A DNA stretch of 64,000 bases. Source: Thalassospira lucentensis (GTDB lineage: Bacteria; Pseudomonadota; Alphaproteobacteria; Rhodospirillales; Thalassospiraceae). Below the pieces are notes generated by a model, which saw only the letters and a list, made by a program, of their open reading frames with translations, was not told the origin of the DNA and did not search any database. Positions 1 through 8,098 of the stretch are shown here, piece after piece. Where the stretch lies: positions 248,001 to 312,000 of the forward strand of contig NZ_LPVY01000002.1 of the NCBI RefSeq assembly GCF_001613805.1. Direction: 5' to 3'. Every line of letters begins with the position of its first letter. Position 1 is the first letter of the stretch. Both the position numbers and the translations under genes were made by a program.

Positions 1-574
1 GCGTCATGGCGGATTGTTCGGCTTTAATCAGGGTATCAATCGGGCGGTCGCCTTCGGGCAGAAGGATCACAAGCCCCTGTTCCAGAAGCTTTTCCTGCCA
101 CAACCCGCCTGCGTTATCCTGCATGTCGGCGACGTGACGCCCGGCAAAATCCGGATTCTGGCCATATGCGACGAGGCCGGTGATGGTATTGGCTGTGCCC
201 TTCATCAACACAAGCGCGGCATTTTCAAATTCCGGCACAAAGGCGATATCGGCCAGACGCCATAGGATATCGGCCTGCGCGGCTGTGATCAGAGCATCAA
301 CAGCATCAAACCTTGCCATTCGGACCGGCATGACAGGAAGATCACCGCCACGCGCTCCAGCGACAACCCCATCAGCATTGGCCACGTCAATTTTGGCAGA
401 ACCAAAGTCAGGGCCACATATCCATTCCTGTGCATGCGCGGGGGTGGACGTGACTGCAATCAGGGATGCCGCAAACAGGCACCCTGCAACACGAACAGCA
501 AAGTTCGCCGCAAAATTTCCCGATTTTTGCGAATATGTTTGATTGCTGCAAGATATTGATTGGCAAGCCAACAC
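1..574 (-). CDS. Secreted SNase-like (thermonuclease family) protein, 3' part cut by window edge
   Basis: On the minus strand a frame stays open from a GTG at 574 (TTG at 571 is an alternative) to the left edge, about 191 codons; an in-frame TAG at 578-580 closes it upstream, and there is no ATG start. A hydrophobic stretch around residues 30-44 ending in PAHAQ looks like a signal peptide cut after residue 48, so the product is probably exported. The last visible 60 residues follow the pattern of staphylococcal-nuclease-like proteins (a GRHVADM segment, then LWQEKLLEQGLVILLPEGD), but the early catalytic Asp/Arg/Glu motifs are not recognisable, so it may be non-catalytic. No strong ribosome-binding site supports the start. 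Product assignment is a similarity judgement by eye; the frame itself is more secure than the name. Confidence 0.5.
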   Translation of the reverse strand, partial: MLACQSISCSNQTYSQKSGNFAANFAVRVAGCLFAASLIAVTSTPAHAQEWICGPDFGSAKIDVANADGVVAGARGGDLPVMPVRMARFDAVDALITAAQADILWRLADIAFVPEFENAALVLMKGTANTITGLVAYGQNPDFAGRHVADMQDNAGGLWQEKLLEQGLVILLPEGDRPIDTLIKAEQSAMT

Positions 575-651
575 GCGCTACCACATCGTAAGGGATAAAA
601 TGGCGTTTCCGGCAAAGGATACGCATCGCGGGCATAAGAGGAAAGACTTCA

Positions 652-2133
652 ATGAGCTGGCTTTTTCATCGCAAGACAAGACGATTGGCAACCGCCATTG
701 GCGCACTTGGCCTGATTGCCGCCCTTGCGGGTTGCTCGACCAATCGTGCAACAGGCGAAGACAGCTTTACCGCCTTTATGTCCCCCGAGCAGGAAAAACA
801 GGTCGGTGCCGAGGAACATCCGAAGATCGTCCGCGAGTTTGGCGGCGATTATGATGAAAAAGACCTGCAAAGCTATGTCACGGAAATCGGCAACAAGCTG
901 GTGGCAGTATCCGAGGCACCGGATGAAAAATTCACCTTTACCGTGCTTGATTCACAGGTGATCAACGCCTTTGCACTGCCTGGCGGCTATGTCTATATCA
1001 CCCGTGGTCTGGCGGGACTTGCCTCGAACGAGGCGGAGCTTGCCGGGGTTCTGGCCCACGAAATCGGCCATGTGGTCGCCCGCCATTCCGCCCAGCGTTA
1101 CAGCCGCGGTGTCCTGACACAAATCCTTGCCGGGGGACTATCGGCTGCCCTTGGCAGTGGTGCGGGCGATATCGTTGGTGCCGGGGCGAATGCCTATCTG
1201 AAGTCGTTTTCGCGCGAACATGAATTTGAGGCCGACATGCTGGGCGTGCGTTACATCACGCGCGCCGGATATGACCCGGAAGGCATGGCATCTTTCCTGA
1301 AAAAACTGCGTGCCCATTCGCGCCTGCAGGCGAAGCTGGCCGGACGGTCACCCGACGAAATCGATCAGTTTGATTTCATGGCTACCCACCCACGCACCCT
1401 TGACCGGATCGAGCAGGCCCACAAAGCCGCCAACGTGACCCCGGTCGCCAATCCCGAAGTCGGCAGCGTGCGTTATATGCGTGCGATTGACGGTATTATT
1501 TATGGTGATGGCCCGGATAACGGTTATGTGCGGGGCACTGCCTTTATCCATGTGCCGCTTGATTTCCGCTTTGACGTGCCCGACGGATTTTCAATGATCA
1601 ACCAGCCCGATGCCGTCATCGCCCAGGATGACGGCGGCGCGCAGATCGTGTTTGAAGGGGCGCCAAAGGCCAAGGGTGTCGGACTTGATCAATATCTGGC
1701 ACGTGGTTTTTCCAGCAAGATCGCGATTACCAATATCGAGAATATTGATATCAACGGTCAGGAAGCCGCCACCGGCTATGCCGACGTCAATCTGAATTCC
1801 GGCGGGAAGGCGCGCCTGCGTGTGGTCGTGATCCGGCACGGCGAAAACGCCTATCAGTTCCTGTTCATCACACCACTTAATAAGGTCGATGATTATAACG
1901 TGGCGTTACGCCGCACGACGTACAGCTTCCGGCCGCTCACCCGCGAGGAACAGCAGAAATTCCATCCGCTGCGGATCAAGGTGCGCGCGGTGAACCCGGA
2001 ATATGACCTGTCGACCTTTGTCGGTCAGATGGCGGTATCACGCGAACCATCCGAAACCTTTGCCGTGCTGAACGGGCTTGCACCCGGCCAGCCACCGGCA
2101 ACCAATTCGATGGTCAAAGTTGTGATTGATTAA
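652..2133 (+). CDS. M48-family zinc metalloprotease, lipoprotein
   Basis: A 493-residue envelope protease. The N terminus has a lipoprotein signal with lipobox ending at Cys28 (LAGC), so it should be anchored on the periplasmic face of a membrane. The zinc-binding helix HEIGH is at residues 136-140 within AHEIGHVVARH, and the third ligand is the Glu of the FEAD segment near residue 193, so the active site looks intact. This is the arrangement of the BepA/YfgC-type outer-membrane quality-control proteases, but instead of TPR repeats it carries a C-terminal extension of about 230 residues that ends in a LysM-like stretch (residues 450-493, through VLNGL and VKVVID). The gene stands alone, is divergent from the SNase-like gene, and is closed by a strong terminator. 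Role in folding or degrading outer-membrane proteins is inferred from the family. Confidence 0.9.
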   Translation: MSWLFHRKTRRLATAIGALGLIAALAGCSTNRATGEDSFTAFMSPEQEKQVGAEEHPKIVREFGGDYDEKDLQSYVTEIGNKLVAVSEAPDEKFTFTVLDSQVINAFALPGGYVYITRGLAGLASNEAELAGVLAHEIGHVVARHSAQRYSRGVLTQILAGGLSAALGSGAGDIVGAGANAYLKSFSREHEFEADMLGVRYITRAGYDPEGMASFLKKLRAHSRLQAKLAGRSPDEIDQFDFMATHPRTLDRIEQAHKAANVTPVANPEVGSVRYMRAIDGIIYGDGPDNGYVRGTAFIHVPLDFRFDVPDGFSMINQPDAVIAQDDGGAQIVFEGAPKAKGVGLDQYLARGFSSKIAITNIENIDINGQEAATGYADVNLNSGGKARLRVVVIRHGENAYQFLFITPLNKVDDYNVALRRTTYSFRPLTREEQQKFHPLRIKVRAVNPEYDLSTFVGQMAVSREPSETFAVLNGLAPGQPPATNSMVKVVID

Positions 2134-2135
2134 AC

Positions 2136-2170
2136 AAAAAGGGCAGCAAATCCGGTTTGCTGCCCTTTTT
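2136..2170. terminator. Bidirectional intrinsic terminator
   Basis: Ten-base-pair perfect stem GGGCAGCAAA (2141-2150) / TTTGCTGCCC (2156-2165) with a 5-nt loop, flanked by A5 on the left and T5 on the right. It lies between the convergent M48 protease and phosphatase-like genes and can serve both strands. Confidence 0.92.
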
Positions 2171-2187
2171 ATCTGACATTTTTCAAA

Positions 2188-2994
2188 TCAGCTTTCGATG
2201 CGATCAATGATCGTGCCGTCACGGCCAATCGCAACCGCGATCAACTGACCACCCCGCCCGGCCCCGCCATCAATCGACAGGGTGAATTCGCGTTCCTGCA
2301 AGCCGGCATTGCCCGGTGCCGATCCGCGGACGATCCGGCGGCAATCGTAATAACGGTCCGTGATGCTTTCAAACATCGACCCGCCCCACCAGAAGGTATC
2401 CGTCTGCCCGGTCAGCGGGCGCGATCCATCGAGCCCCGCATGAACGAAAATCAGTGATCCGTCGGTGGCATAGGCCGCGTGTTTAAGATCAGACAAAAGT
2501 GAACTGTGCCCGGGCTTTCTGCGGAAGGCTTCGCCGAACTGGCCGGTCCATTGCGAAATGGCATGTGCACCCTGCCGCATCAGGGCCTGCGTATGCGACG
2601 GATCAAAGCCATAGGCCCGAAGTGTTCCGGCAATACCGCGCGACAGCATCCAGTCAAATACCTCGCCCGGGTTGGGGGCGAAATGAATCTGCTGCAATTT
2701 ACTGAGCATTTCTTCGCTCGCACCGCGCAGAAAGGCGATATCGGCGATATCAACACCATCCTTGGCAAGGAAATAGCGGCGGAACAGCAGCACTTCATTG
2801 ATGGCGCCCGATACGGCCTCGGCCGTGCCATCGCCCCAGTAATTGCCAAGATAGATCAGACGATCACCCGCCGCGATTTTACCCCGAAGCTTGCCATGAA
2901 TGGCCTGCAGCGCGGCAAGATCGCCATTGATCGCACCAACGGTCCAAATTTTGTCCGCCGGTTTTATCGGTGCCAGAACTGCGCTCATCGCCAT
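2188..2994 (-). CDS. PPP-type metallophosphatase-like protein with degenerate active site (probable pseudoenzyme)
   Basis: A 268-residue protein with the layout of ApaH/PPP-type serine-threonine phosphatases, recognisable from spacing and flanking residues. The metal-binding motifs are altered at the key positions: GDxHG reads G-A-I-N-G (residues 20-24), GDxxDRG reads G-N-Y-W-G-D-G (50-56), and GNHE reads G-A-S-E (about 91-94). The late motif FVHAGLDG keeps its His. Family knowledge says these Asp, Asn and His residues hold the two metal ions, so a normal phosphatase activity is unlikely; a binding or regulatory role is my inference. The gene is monocistronic, between a terminator on its 3' side and the carD terminator upstream. 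The reading frame is intact and has normal-looking codon use, so it is not a decayed pseudogene. Confidence 0.75.
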   Translation of the reverse strand: MAMSAVLAPIKPADKIWTVGAINGDLAALQAIHGKLRGKIAAGDRLIYLGNYWGDGTAEAVSGAINEVLLFRRYFLAKDGVDIADIAFLRGASEEMLSKLQQIHFAPNPGEVFDWMLSRGIAGTLRAYGFDPSHTQALMRQGAHAISQWTGQFGEAFRRKPGHSSLLSDLKHAAYATDGSLIFVHAGLDGSRPLTGQTDTFWWGGSMFESITDRYYDCRRIVRGSAPGNAGLQEREFTLSIDGGAGRGGQLIAVAIGRDGTIIDRIES

Positions 2995-3012
2995 AACGTG
3001 CCCAAAATAAAC

Positions 3013-3047
3013 AAAACCGGCCCAAGATTACCTTGTAGGCCGGTTTT
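3013..3047 (-). terminator. Intrinsic terminator downstream of carD
   Basis: Stem of ten pairs AAAACCGGCC (3013-3022) / GGCCGGTTTT (3038-3047) with a 15-nt loop; read on the minus strand it is followed by a T-rich stretch. It lies between the carD stop and the start of the phosphatase-like gene. Confidence 0.75.
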
Positions 3048-3086
3048 TAAAAAGAGGTCTCTGTATAAGAAAGCTGTACAGACGTA

Positions 3087-3587
3087 TCAGGCAGCTTTCT
3101 GCAACAGTTTTTCGAGCTTGCCCGATGCCTTGTCCTTGTCGATCTTTTCGATCGCGGCCAGTTCATCAACGAGGCGTTCAAACGCTGCTTCGTAAATCTG
3201 GCGTTCGGAGAACGACTGTTCAGGCTGGGTGGCGGTGCGATGCAGGTCACGAACCACTTCGGCGATCGAAACCGGATCACCGGAATTGATCTTTGCTTCG
3301 TATTCCTGCGCACGGCGCGACCACATGGTGCGTTTGACGCGTGCACGGCCCTTAAGGGTGATAAGCGCCGAGTCCATCTGTTTTTTCGAGGACAGCTTGC
3401 GCAGTCCGGAGTTGCCCACCTTATTGACCGGGACGCGCAAGGTCATGCGGCTCGATTCAAAAGTGATGATGTAAAGGCGTAATTCCTGACCCGCGATTTC
3501 CTGGGTTTCCAGGCCATCAACACGGCCAACACCGTGTGCGGGGTAAACAACGTAATCGCCAACAGCAAAGGGCAACTTATCCGACAT
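3087..3587 (-). CDS. carD: CarD-family RNA polymerase-binding transcription regulator
   Basis: A 166-residue protein of the usual CarD/CdnL length. The N-terminal Tudor-like RNA polymerase interaction domain is clear (residues 1-60, with GDYVVYPAHGVGRV and the YIITFESSRMTLRVPV strand), followed by the helical, basic C-terminal domain that contacts the upstream edge of the promoter bubble (SSKKQMDSALITLKG, RARVKRTMWSRRAQEYE). In alphaproteobacteria CarD proteins stabilise open complexes, especially at rRNA and housekeeping promoters, and are normally essential or near-essential. ATG at 3587 is chosen because it follows a GGAAGGAAG ribosome-binding site at a good distance; an in-frame TTG directly upstream is less likely. 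Lies next to the ferredoxin gene, both transcribed leftward. Confidence 0.95.
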   Translation of the reverse strand: MSDKLPFAVGDYVVYPAHGVGRVDGLETQEIAGQELRLYIITFESSRMTLRVPVNKVGNSGLRKLSSKKQMDSALITLKGRARVKRTMWSRRAQEYEAKINSGDPVSIAEVVRDLHRTATQPEQSFSERQIYEAAFERLVDELAAIEKIDKDKASGKLEKLLQKAA

Positions 3588-3777
3588 CAAGCTTCCTTCC
3601 GGCCCAAACAGGCCTGGTCATTCAACTGTAACACTATAGACCCAGCGACGCGAAGAGCTTCACACGACCATGCTTTTGGCGAAGTCGCGGTTTTTGACAG
3701 GATATAATAACGGAGATCCGACTGCGCGGAGCGAGCCTGCCGAGCCCTTGAACGCGAGTTGCCCACAATAACACAAA

Positions 3778-3816
3778 GAGCCGGCCTATCACAGATTTTT
3801 TCCGTGCGACCGGCTC
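3778..3816 (-). terminator. Probable terminator downstream of the ferredoxin gene
   Basis: Seven-base stem GAGCCGG (3778-3784) / CCGGCTC (3810-3816) with a 25-nt loop; on the minus strand it runs into CTTTGTGTT. The T-run is weak, so this is only a candidate. The rest of 3588-3884 shows no gene and should hold the carD promoter. Confidence 0.4.
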
Positions 3817-3884
3817 AATGCAGCCATGCGCCAATAAAATTAGGGCGCAAAAACAGTTGTTTTACAGGCGCTTAACGCGTGCGA

Positions 3885-4220
3885 TCAATCACCGGTTCCC
3901 GGTGCTTCGCTAAGCAATTCGGTCTTGCCCGACTTGCCATTCCATTCGTCGGCATCGGCCGGTGCATCACCCTTGCGCGTAATATTCGGCCAGACTTCCG
4001 CGAATTTGCGGTTGATTTCGAGCCAGTTATCCAGATTCGGCTCGGTATCGGGAATAATGGCCTCGGCCGGACATTCAGGTTCACAGACACCGCAATCAAT
4101 GCATTCGTCCGGGTGAATAACCAGGAAGTTTTCACCTTCATAGAAGCAATCGACGGGGCAAACCTCGACGCAGTCCTGATACTTACACTTGATGCAGTTT
4201 TCTGTCACCACATAGGTCAT
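3885..4220 (-). CDS. fdxA: 7Fe-type ferredoxin (FdxA)
   Basis: A 111-residue soluble electron carrier. The start matches the conserved [17 protein letters not shown] opening of FdxA proteins. The first cluster motif is CxxCxxxxCxxxCP split as [20 protein letters not shown], which in this family binds a 3Fe-4S plus part of a 4Fe-4S cluster; the second is [16 protein letters not shown], a full 4Fe-4S motif. The C-terminal tail of about 45 residues is typical of the alphaproteobacterial form. ATG at 4220 follows CGGAG with 8 nt spacing; longer in-frame starts upstream would add a segment without similarity. Physiological partner cannot be told from the sequence. Confidence 0.95.
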   Translation of the reverse strand: MTYVVTENCIKCKYQDCVEVCPVDCFYEGENFLVIHPDECIDCGVCEPECPAEAIIPDTEPNLDNWLEINRKFAEVWPNITRKGDAPADADEWNGKSGKTELLSEAPGTGD

Positions 4221-4529
4221 GGTGTAACTCCGTTCAGGTTGCGAGGCCGTGATGCGGCTGCGCCCGCGCTCGGCCTTGTTCTCTCTCGGGGATTGGGTTA
4301 TCACGCACGACGCTTGTGTGCAACTCCAATAAAATCCCATTTTTTTTAGTAGTATTGCTCTTTCGACGCATTGCGATATCGCAGATTTTTAACGCGCATC
4401 GGACAGGCAAAATCGGCTTTGGGCGGAAAATACAGATTTCGTCGCCTTTTTCCAGTATTAGAAGCCGTGCAACAATTGCTTTTGACGCATTAAGCACATA
4501 GTCTTGACTGTGCAAATGGTCATAGAGCC
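4221..4529. other. Divergent intergenic region between fdxA and the GGDEF-EAL gene
   Basis: About 309 bases with no convincing gene. AT-rich patches (T8 at about 4341-4348) suggest promoters in both directions. A TTGCAC hexamer on the minus strand with a weak TAACCC 17 nt downstream could serve fdxA, but the match is poor and I do not annotate it separately. Confidence 0.4.
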
Positions 4530-7022
4530 ATGCAGGGGTGTGGATTGGCGGAGGGTAGCCTGAAAACGCAACGGCTCAGATGGCGTGATCGCTTGTCTGT
4601 CAAACAGGCACGTGCAGCCGTCATAATCACCCTTTTGATTGGTCTGTTTTTCAGTTTTGCCCAAATTGCCTGGGACCTGCATGAAGAACGCAACCTGATC
4701 GACAGGACCGTTAATCAGGTTTTGTCGACTTTGCGCGAATCCGCGACACAGGCGGCCTATGGCCTTGATGAAACGCTTGCCGCGCGCGTTGTATCAGGCC
4801 TGTTTGAATACGAACCGGTTTACAGCGCAACCCTTCGTGACAATTTCGGCAATGTGCTGGCGCAACAGTCACGCCCGCAATCGTCATCGGGCCGCTCAGC
4901 CCTGACCGAAATGATGTTTGGTAACAACCAGCAATATGATGTCCCTCTTGAAATCGGCGAGAGTCGCGATCTTGTCGGGCATCTTGTGGTGCGGATCGAT
5001 ACCGATCTGATTGCTGACGGTTTTATCAATCGTGCAACCCGTATCCTGACATCTGGCATTTTGCGCAACTTCCTGCTCGGCCTTGCGCTGGTTGCATTCT
5101 TCTATCTGACCCTGACCAAACCGCTTTTGCGCATATCCCAGGCCGTCATCGGCATTGACCGCGACAATCCCGATGCCACCGGCATCACGGTTGCCCGCCA
5201 TCATGAACGCGACGAACTGGGTCTGTTGTCGCACTCGGTCCGATCACTGGTTGACGGTATTGCGACCTCGCTTGGCAAATTGCGCCAGACCGAACAGCAG
5301 ATGCGCGATAACGAATCCCGTCTTCGCGCCATCGTCCAGAACGTTGCCGACGGCATCCTGACGATCACACCGGGCGGCACCATTGTTGAAATCAACAACG
5401 CATCCTTCCCTTTGCTGGGACTTTCCGAAGACGAAACACCAAAAGGCCGGTCCTTTCTTGAATTCGTCGCCCCGCGTGCGATCCCGCATTTCGAAGAATG
5501 CCTGACCGAGCTTGCCGGTTTCCAAACCCGCGACCATGTGGCCGAACAACGCCTGACATTGCCGCTGGTACGTCAGGACAAGACCGAAATTGAAGTCAGC
5601 GCGGCCTTCCGCCCGATCCCCGAGGCGGAAACACCACTGATCACGGCTGTTCTGCACGATATTACAGCGCGCAAGCGCTACGAGGAACAACTGGTCTATA
5701 TGGCCAACCACGATGCGCTGACGAACCTGCCCAATCGCAGCATGCTCGAATACAGTCTGAAAACGGCTCTGGAAGGTCACAAGCGCGATGCACAGGGACC
5801 GCGCGACCGGGCCACTGCCATCCTGTTTATTGATCTGGACAGATTCAAGCTGATCAATGACAGCCTTGGCCACAATGTCGGGGACTTGCTGCTTAAGGCC
5901 GTTGCCGACCGGCTGCGCCGGGTTGTCAGCCGACAGGAGGTCGTTGGCCGCCTGGGCGGGGACGAATTTCTGATCATCATTCCGCGCCTGCGCGAAACAC
6001 AGGACGCCGCAACACTTTCGCAGGCGGTTCTTGATGCCCTGTCCCCGGCCTTTGATATTCAGGGGCGGCAATTGTTTATCACGCCATCCATCGGGATCGC
6101 CCTTTGCCCTGCCGACGGGGATGATTTCCCGACCCTGATGCGCAATGCCGATACGGCAATGTATAGCGCAAAGGCCCGTGGTGGCGGGACCTATCACTTC
6201 TTTACCAAGACGATGAATGAAAGCGCGGTTGCCCGTCTGGCAATTGAAAACGATCTGCGCGAAGCCCTTGCACAGGGTCAGTTCGAACTTTACTACCAGC
6301 CTAAAATAGATTTGGCTTCCGGCGGTCTTGCCGGACTGGAAGCCCTGATACGCTGGAACCAGCCGGGACGCGGATTTATTTCCCCGATGCAATTCATCCC
6401 GGTTGCCGAAGAAACCGGCCTGATCGGCAAGATCGGGGAATGGGTGCTGCGCCGGGTCTGTGACCAGATCCGCGAATGGGATCTGCTCGGCCTGCCGCCT
6501 GTCAGCATTGCGGTTAACCTGTCGCCCCGCCAGTTGATCGAAGGCAGGATTACCGAAACGATATCGCGCATCCTTGACGAAACCGCGACACCGGCATCAC
6601 GTATTGTCCTTGAAATCACCGAAACGGTGATGATGCATGAAATCAAACGATCCGCATCAATCCTTGATGAATTGCGGAAACTTGGCCTGCAGATTGCCAT
6701 TGACGATTTCGGTACCGGATATTCCTCGCTGGCCTATCTGAAACGGTTGCCGATCAATTCGATCAAGATCGACCGGTCGTTTGTCCGCGATGTGACGACC
6801 GATCCCGACGATGCCGCGATCACAAATACGATTATTATCATGGGTCATAATCTGGGCCTGAAAGTCGTGGCAGAAGGTGTCGAAACCCAGGAACAGCTTG
6901 ATTTCCTGCGTGAACATGGCTGCGACGAAATCCAGGGCTTCCTGATTTCCGAACCGCGGCCGGCAAATATCATCGCCAAACAGATCGAACAGCTTTCGCG
7001 CAAGGTTGCGCCTACTCTATAA
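4530..7022 (+). CDS. Membrane PAS-GGDEF-EAL protein (cyclic di-GMP metabolism)
   Basis: An 830-residue inner-membrane signalling protein. Order: TM1 about residues 27-48, a periplasmic sensor region to about 175, TM2 about 176-197, a HAMP-like linker, a PAS domain about 262-385 (LRAIVQNVADGILTI), GGDEF and EAL. The GGDEF motif is intact (GGDEF 476-480) and the EAL motif begins at Glu604 (EALIRW) with the loop-6 DDFGTGYSSL and the KIDRSFV segment also intact, so both synthesis and hydrolysis of cyclic di-GMP are possible. The start is uncertain: ATG 4530 has no strong ribosome-binding site, and a GGAGGG at about 4550 could drive a later non-ATG start. First gene of a signalling block with the CheY-like, CheC-like and kinase genes. 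Confidence 0.92.
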   Translation: MQGCGLAEGSLKTQRLRWRDRLSVKQARAAVIITLLIGLFFSFAQIAWDLHEERNLIDRTVNQVLSTLRESATQAAYGLDETLAARVVSGLFEYEPVYSATLRDNFGNVLAQQSRPQSSSGRSALTEMMFGNNQQYDVPLEIGESRDLVGHLVVRIDTDLIADGFINRATRILTSGILRNFLLGLALVAFFYLTLTKPLLRISQAVIGIDRDNPDATGITVARHHERDELGLLSHSVRSLVDGIATSLGKLRQTEQQMRDNESRLRAIVQNVADGILTITPGGTIVEINNASFPLLGLSEDETPKGRSFLEFVAPRAIPHFEECLTELAGFQTRDHVAEQRLTLPLVRQDKTEIEVSAAFRPIPEAETPLITAVLHDITARKRYEEQLVYMANHDALTNLPNRSMLEYSLKTALEGHKRDAQGPRDRATAILFIDLDRFKLINDSLGHNVGDLLLKAVADRLRRVVSRQEVVGRLGGDEFLIIIPRLRETQDAATLSQAVLDALSPAFDIQGRQLFITPSIGIALCPADGDDFPTLMRNADTAMYSAKARGGGTYHFFTKTMNESAVARLAIENDLREALAQGQFELYYQPKIDLASGGLAGLEALIRWNQPGRGFISPMQFIPVAEETGLIGKIGEWVLRRVCDQIREWDLLGLPPVSIAVNLSPRQLIEGRITETISRILDETATPASRIVLEITETVMMHEIKRSASILDELRKLGLQIAIDDFGTGYSSLAYLKRLPINSIKIDRSFVRDVTTDPDDAAITNTIIIMGHNLGLKVVAEGVETQEQLDFLREHGCDEIQGFLISEPRPANIIAKQIEQLSRKVAPTL

Positions 7023-7086
7023 TCGGACCTATCCTTGCGGATGGCGCTGATACCACAAAAACACAAACCGAAGATCCGAGAAAAAC

Positions 7087-7461
7087 ATGTCCCAGAAGCG
7101 ATCCGTCCTGCTTGTCGATGACAGCAAATTTGCCCGACTGCTGGTTAAGGCCTTTATCACCAGCAACTTTGCCGACTGGCGGGTGGATGAAGCCGAAGAA
7201 GCCGAAAAAGCGCAGGCAATGGCGGCCGAGCACGCCTATGATTACCTTGTGATCGACTTCAACATGCCGGGCATGAACGGGCTGGAATTGGGCGAAAAGC
7301 TTCGCGCGGCTTATCCCGATGCTGCAATTGCGCTTCTGACCGCCAATATACAGAAGGAAATCCAGAACAAGGCGGCGGGACTGGGCATGGATTTCATTGC
7401 CAAACCGCCGACCGAAGAAAAGATTTGCGATTATCTGAAAGGCAAGGAAGCCGGGCGATGA
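7087..7461 (+). CDS. Stand-alone CheY-like receiver (response regulator)
   Basis: A 124-residue single receiver domain without an output domain. The acidic pair is in LLVDDSK, the phosphorylation site is Asp57 (VIDFNMPGMNG), the conserved Thr is in ALLTAN and the Lys is Lys106 in IAKPP. All catalytic residues are present. Its stop codon overlaps the ATG of the next gene (ATGA, 7458-7461), so translation is probably coupled to the CheC-like phosphatase. No chemotaxis core genes (cheA, cheW, cheR, cheB) lie nearby, so a role outside classical chemotaxis is likely; the natural partner kinase is the histidine kinase two genes downstream. Confidence 0.92.
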   Translation: MSQKRSVLLVDDSKFARLLVKAFITSNFADWRVDEAEEAEKAQAMAAEHAYDYLVIDFNMPGMNGLELGEKLRAAYPDAAIALLTANIQKEIQNKAAGLGMDFIAKPPTEEKICDYLKGKEAGR

Positions 7462-8084
7462 TCGATCTGAGCGAGCTTGAACATGACACGATCAGTGAAC
7501 TGATCAATATCGGGGTCGGTCGCGCCGCCGCGTCACTTTCGGAAATGGTTGATCAGCCGGTCGAACTGACGGTCCCGACCATCACCTTTGTCGAACGGTT
7601 TTCCGATTCAAACCTGACATCGTCGCCCGAAGAAGTGGTTTCCGCCGTCAGCCAGACATTCGATGGCCCGTTCAAGGGCGAGGCGATGCTGGTTTTCCCC
7701 GAAAAACGCAGCCTTGAACTGGTGCGACGGTTGCTTAAGGTTGATGTGCCGCTTGATACCCTGACCGATCTGGAACAGGAAGCCCTGATGGAGGTCGGCA
7801 ACATCATCCTGAATGCCTGTCTTGGCAGTATTGCCAACGTTCTGGGCGAGCCGATCAATTGTTCGATGCCGACCTTCCGCAAACGCGAAACCAAGGCGCT
7901 TTTGAATGATGAGGCCGCGTACGATACCACCTCGGGTAAAATGCCGGTTCTGATGATCCTGCATGTGCAATTCATGCTGCGCCAGAATGATATTGATGGT
8001 TATGTGCTGTTTGTCATGGATCTTGACTCGATCCAGACCCTGAGGGAACTCGTGCGGCGTTTCCTTGAAAACTCGCTCGGTTAA
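7458..8084 (+). CDS. CheC-like phosphatase for a phospho-receiver
   Basis: A 208-residue CheC/CheX/FliY-family protein. It carries two copies of the CheC active-site pattern: the first in ELINIGVGRAAASLSEM (residues about 13-29, with the conserved Glu, Asn and the distal Pro), the second in EALMEVGNIILNACLG followed by GEPI. Family proteins dephosphorylate CheY-P. ATG at 7458 is preferred to longer frames because it overlaps the receiver stop as ATGA and starts directly at the family's N terminus (MIDLSELEHDTISELINIG). The C-terminal part (YVLFVMDLDSIQTLRELVRRF) fits the family. Together with the upstream receiver and downstream kinase it forms a phosphorylation and dephosphorylation switch. 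Confidence 0.88.
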   Translation: MIDLSELEHDTISELINIGVGRAAASLSEMVDQPVELTVPTITFVERFSDSNLTSSPEEVVSAVSQTFDGPFKGEAMLVFPEKRSLELVRRLLKVDVPLDTLTDLEQEALMEVGNIILNACLGSIANVLGEPINCSMPTFRKRETKALLNDEAAYDTTSGKMPVLMILHVQFMLRQNDIDGYVLFVMDLDSIQTLRELVRRFLENSLG

Positions 8085-8098
8085 CGGGCAGCAGCGCG

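Noticed and set aside
5244..6392. Antisense frame of 382 codons inside the first GGDEF-EAL gene
   Set aside because: Arises from third-position GC bias of the sense gene; no start signal and no domain.
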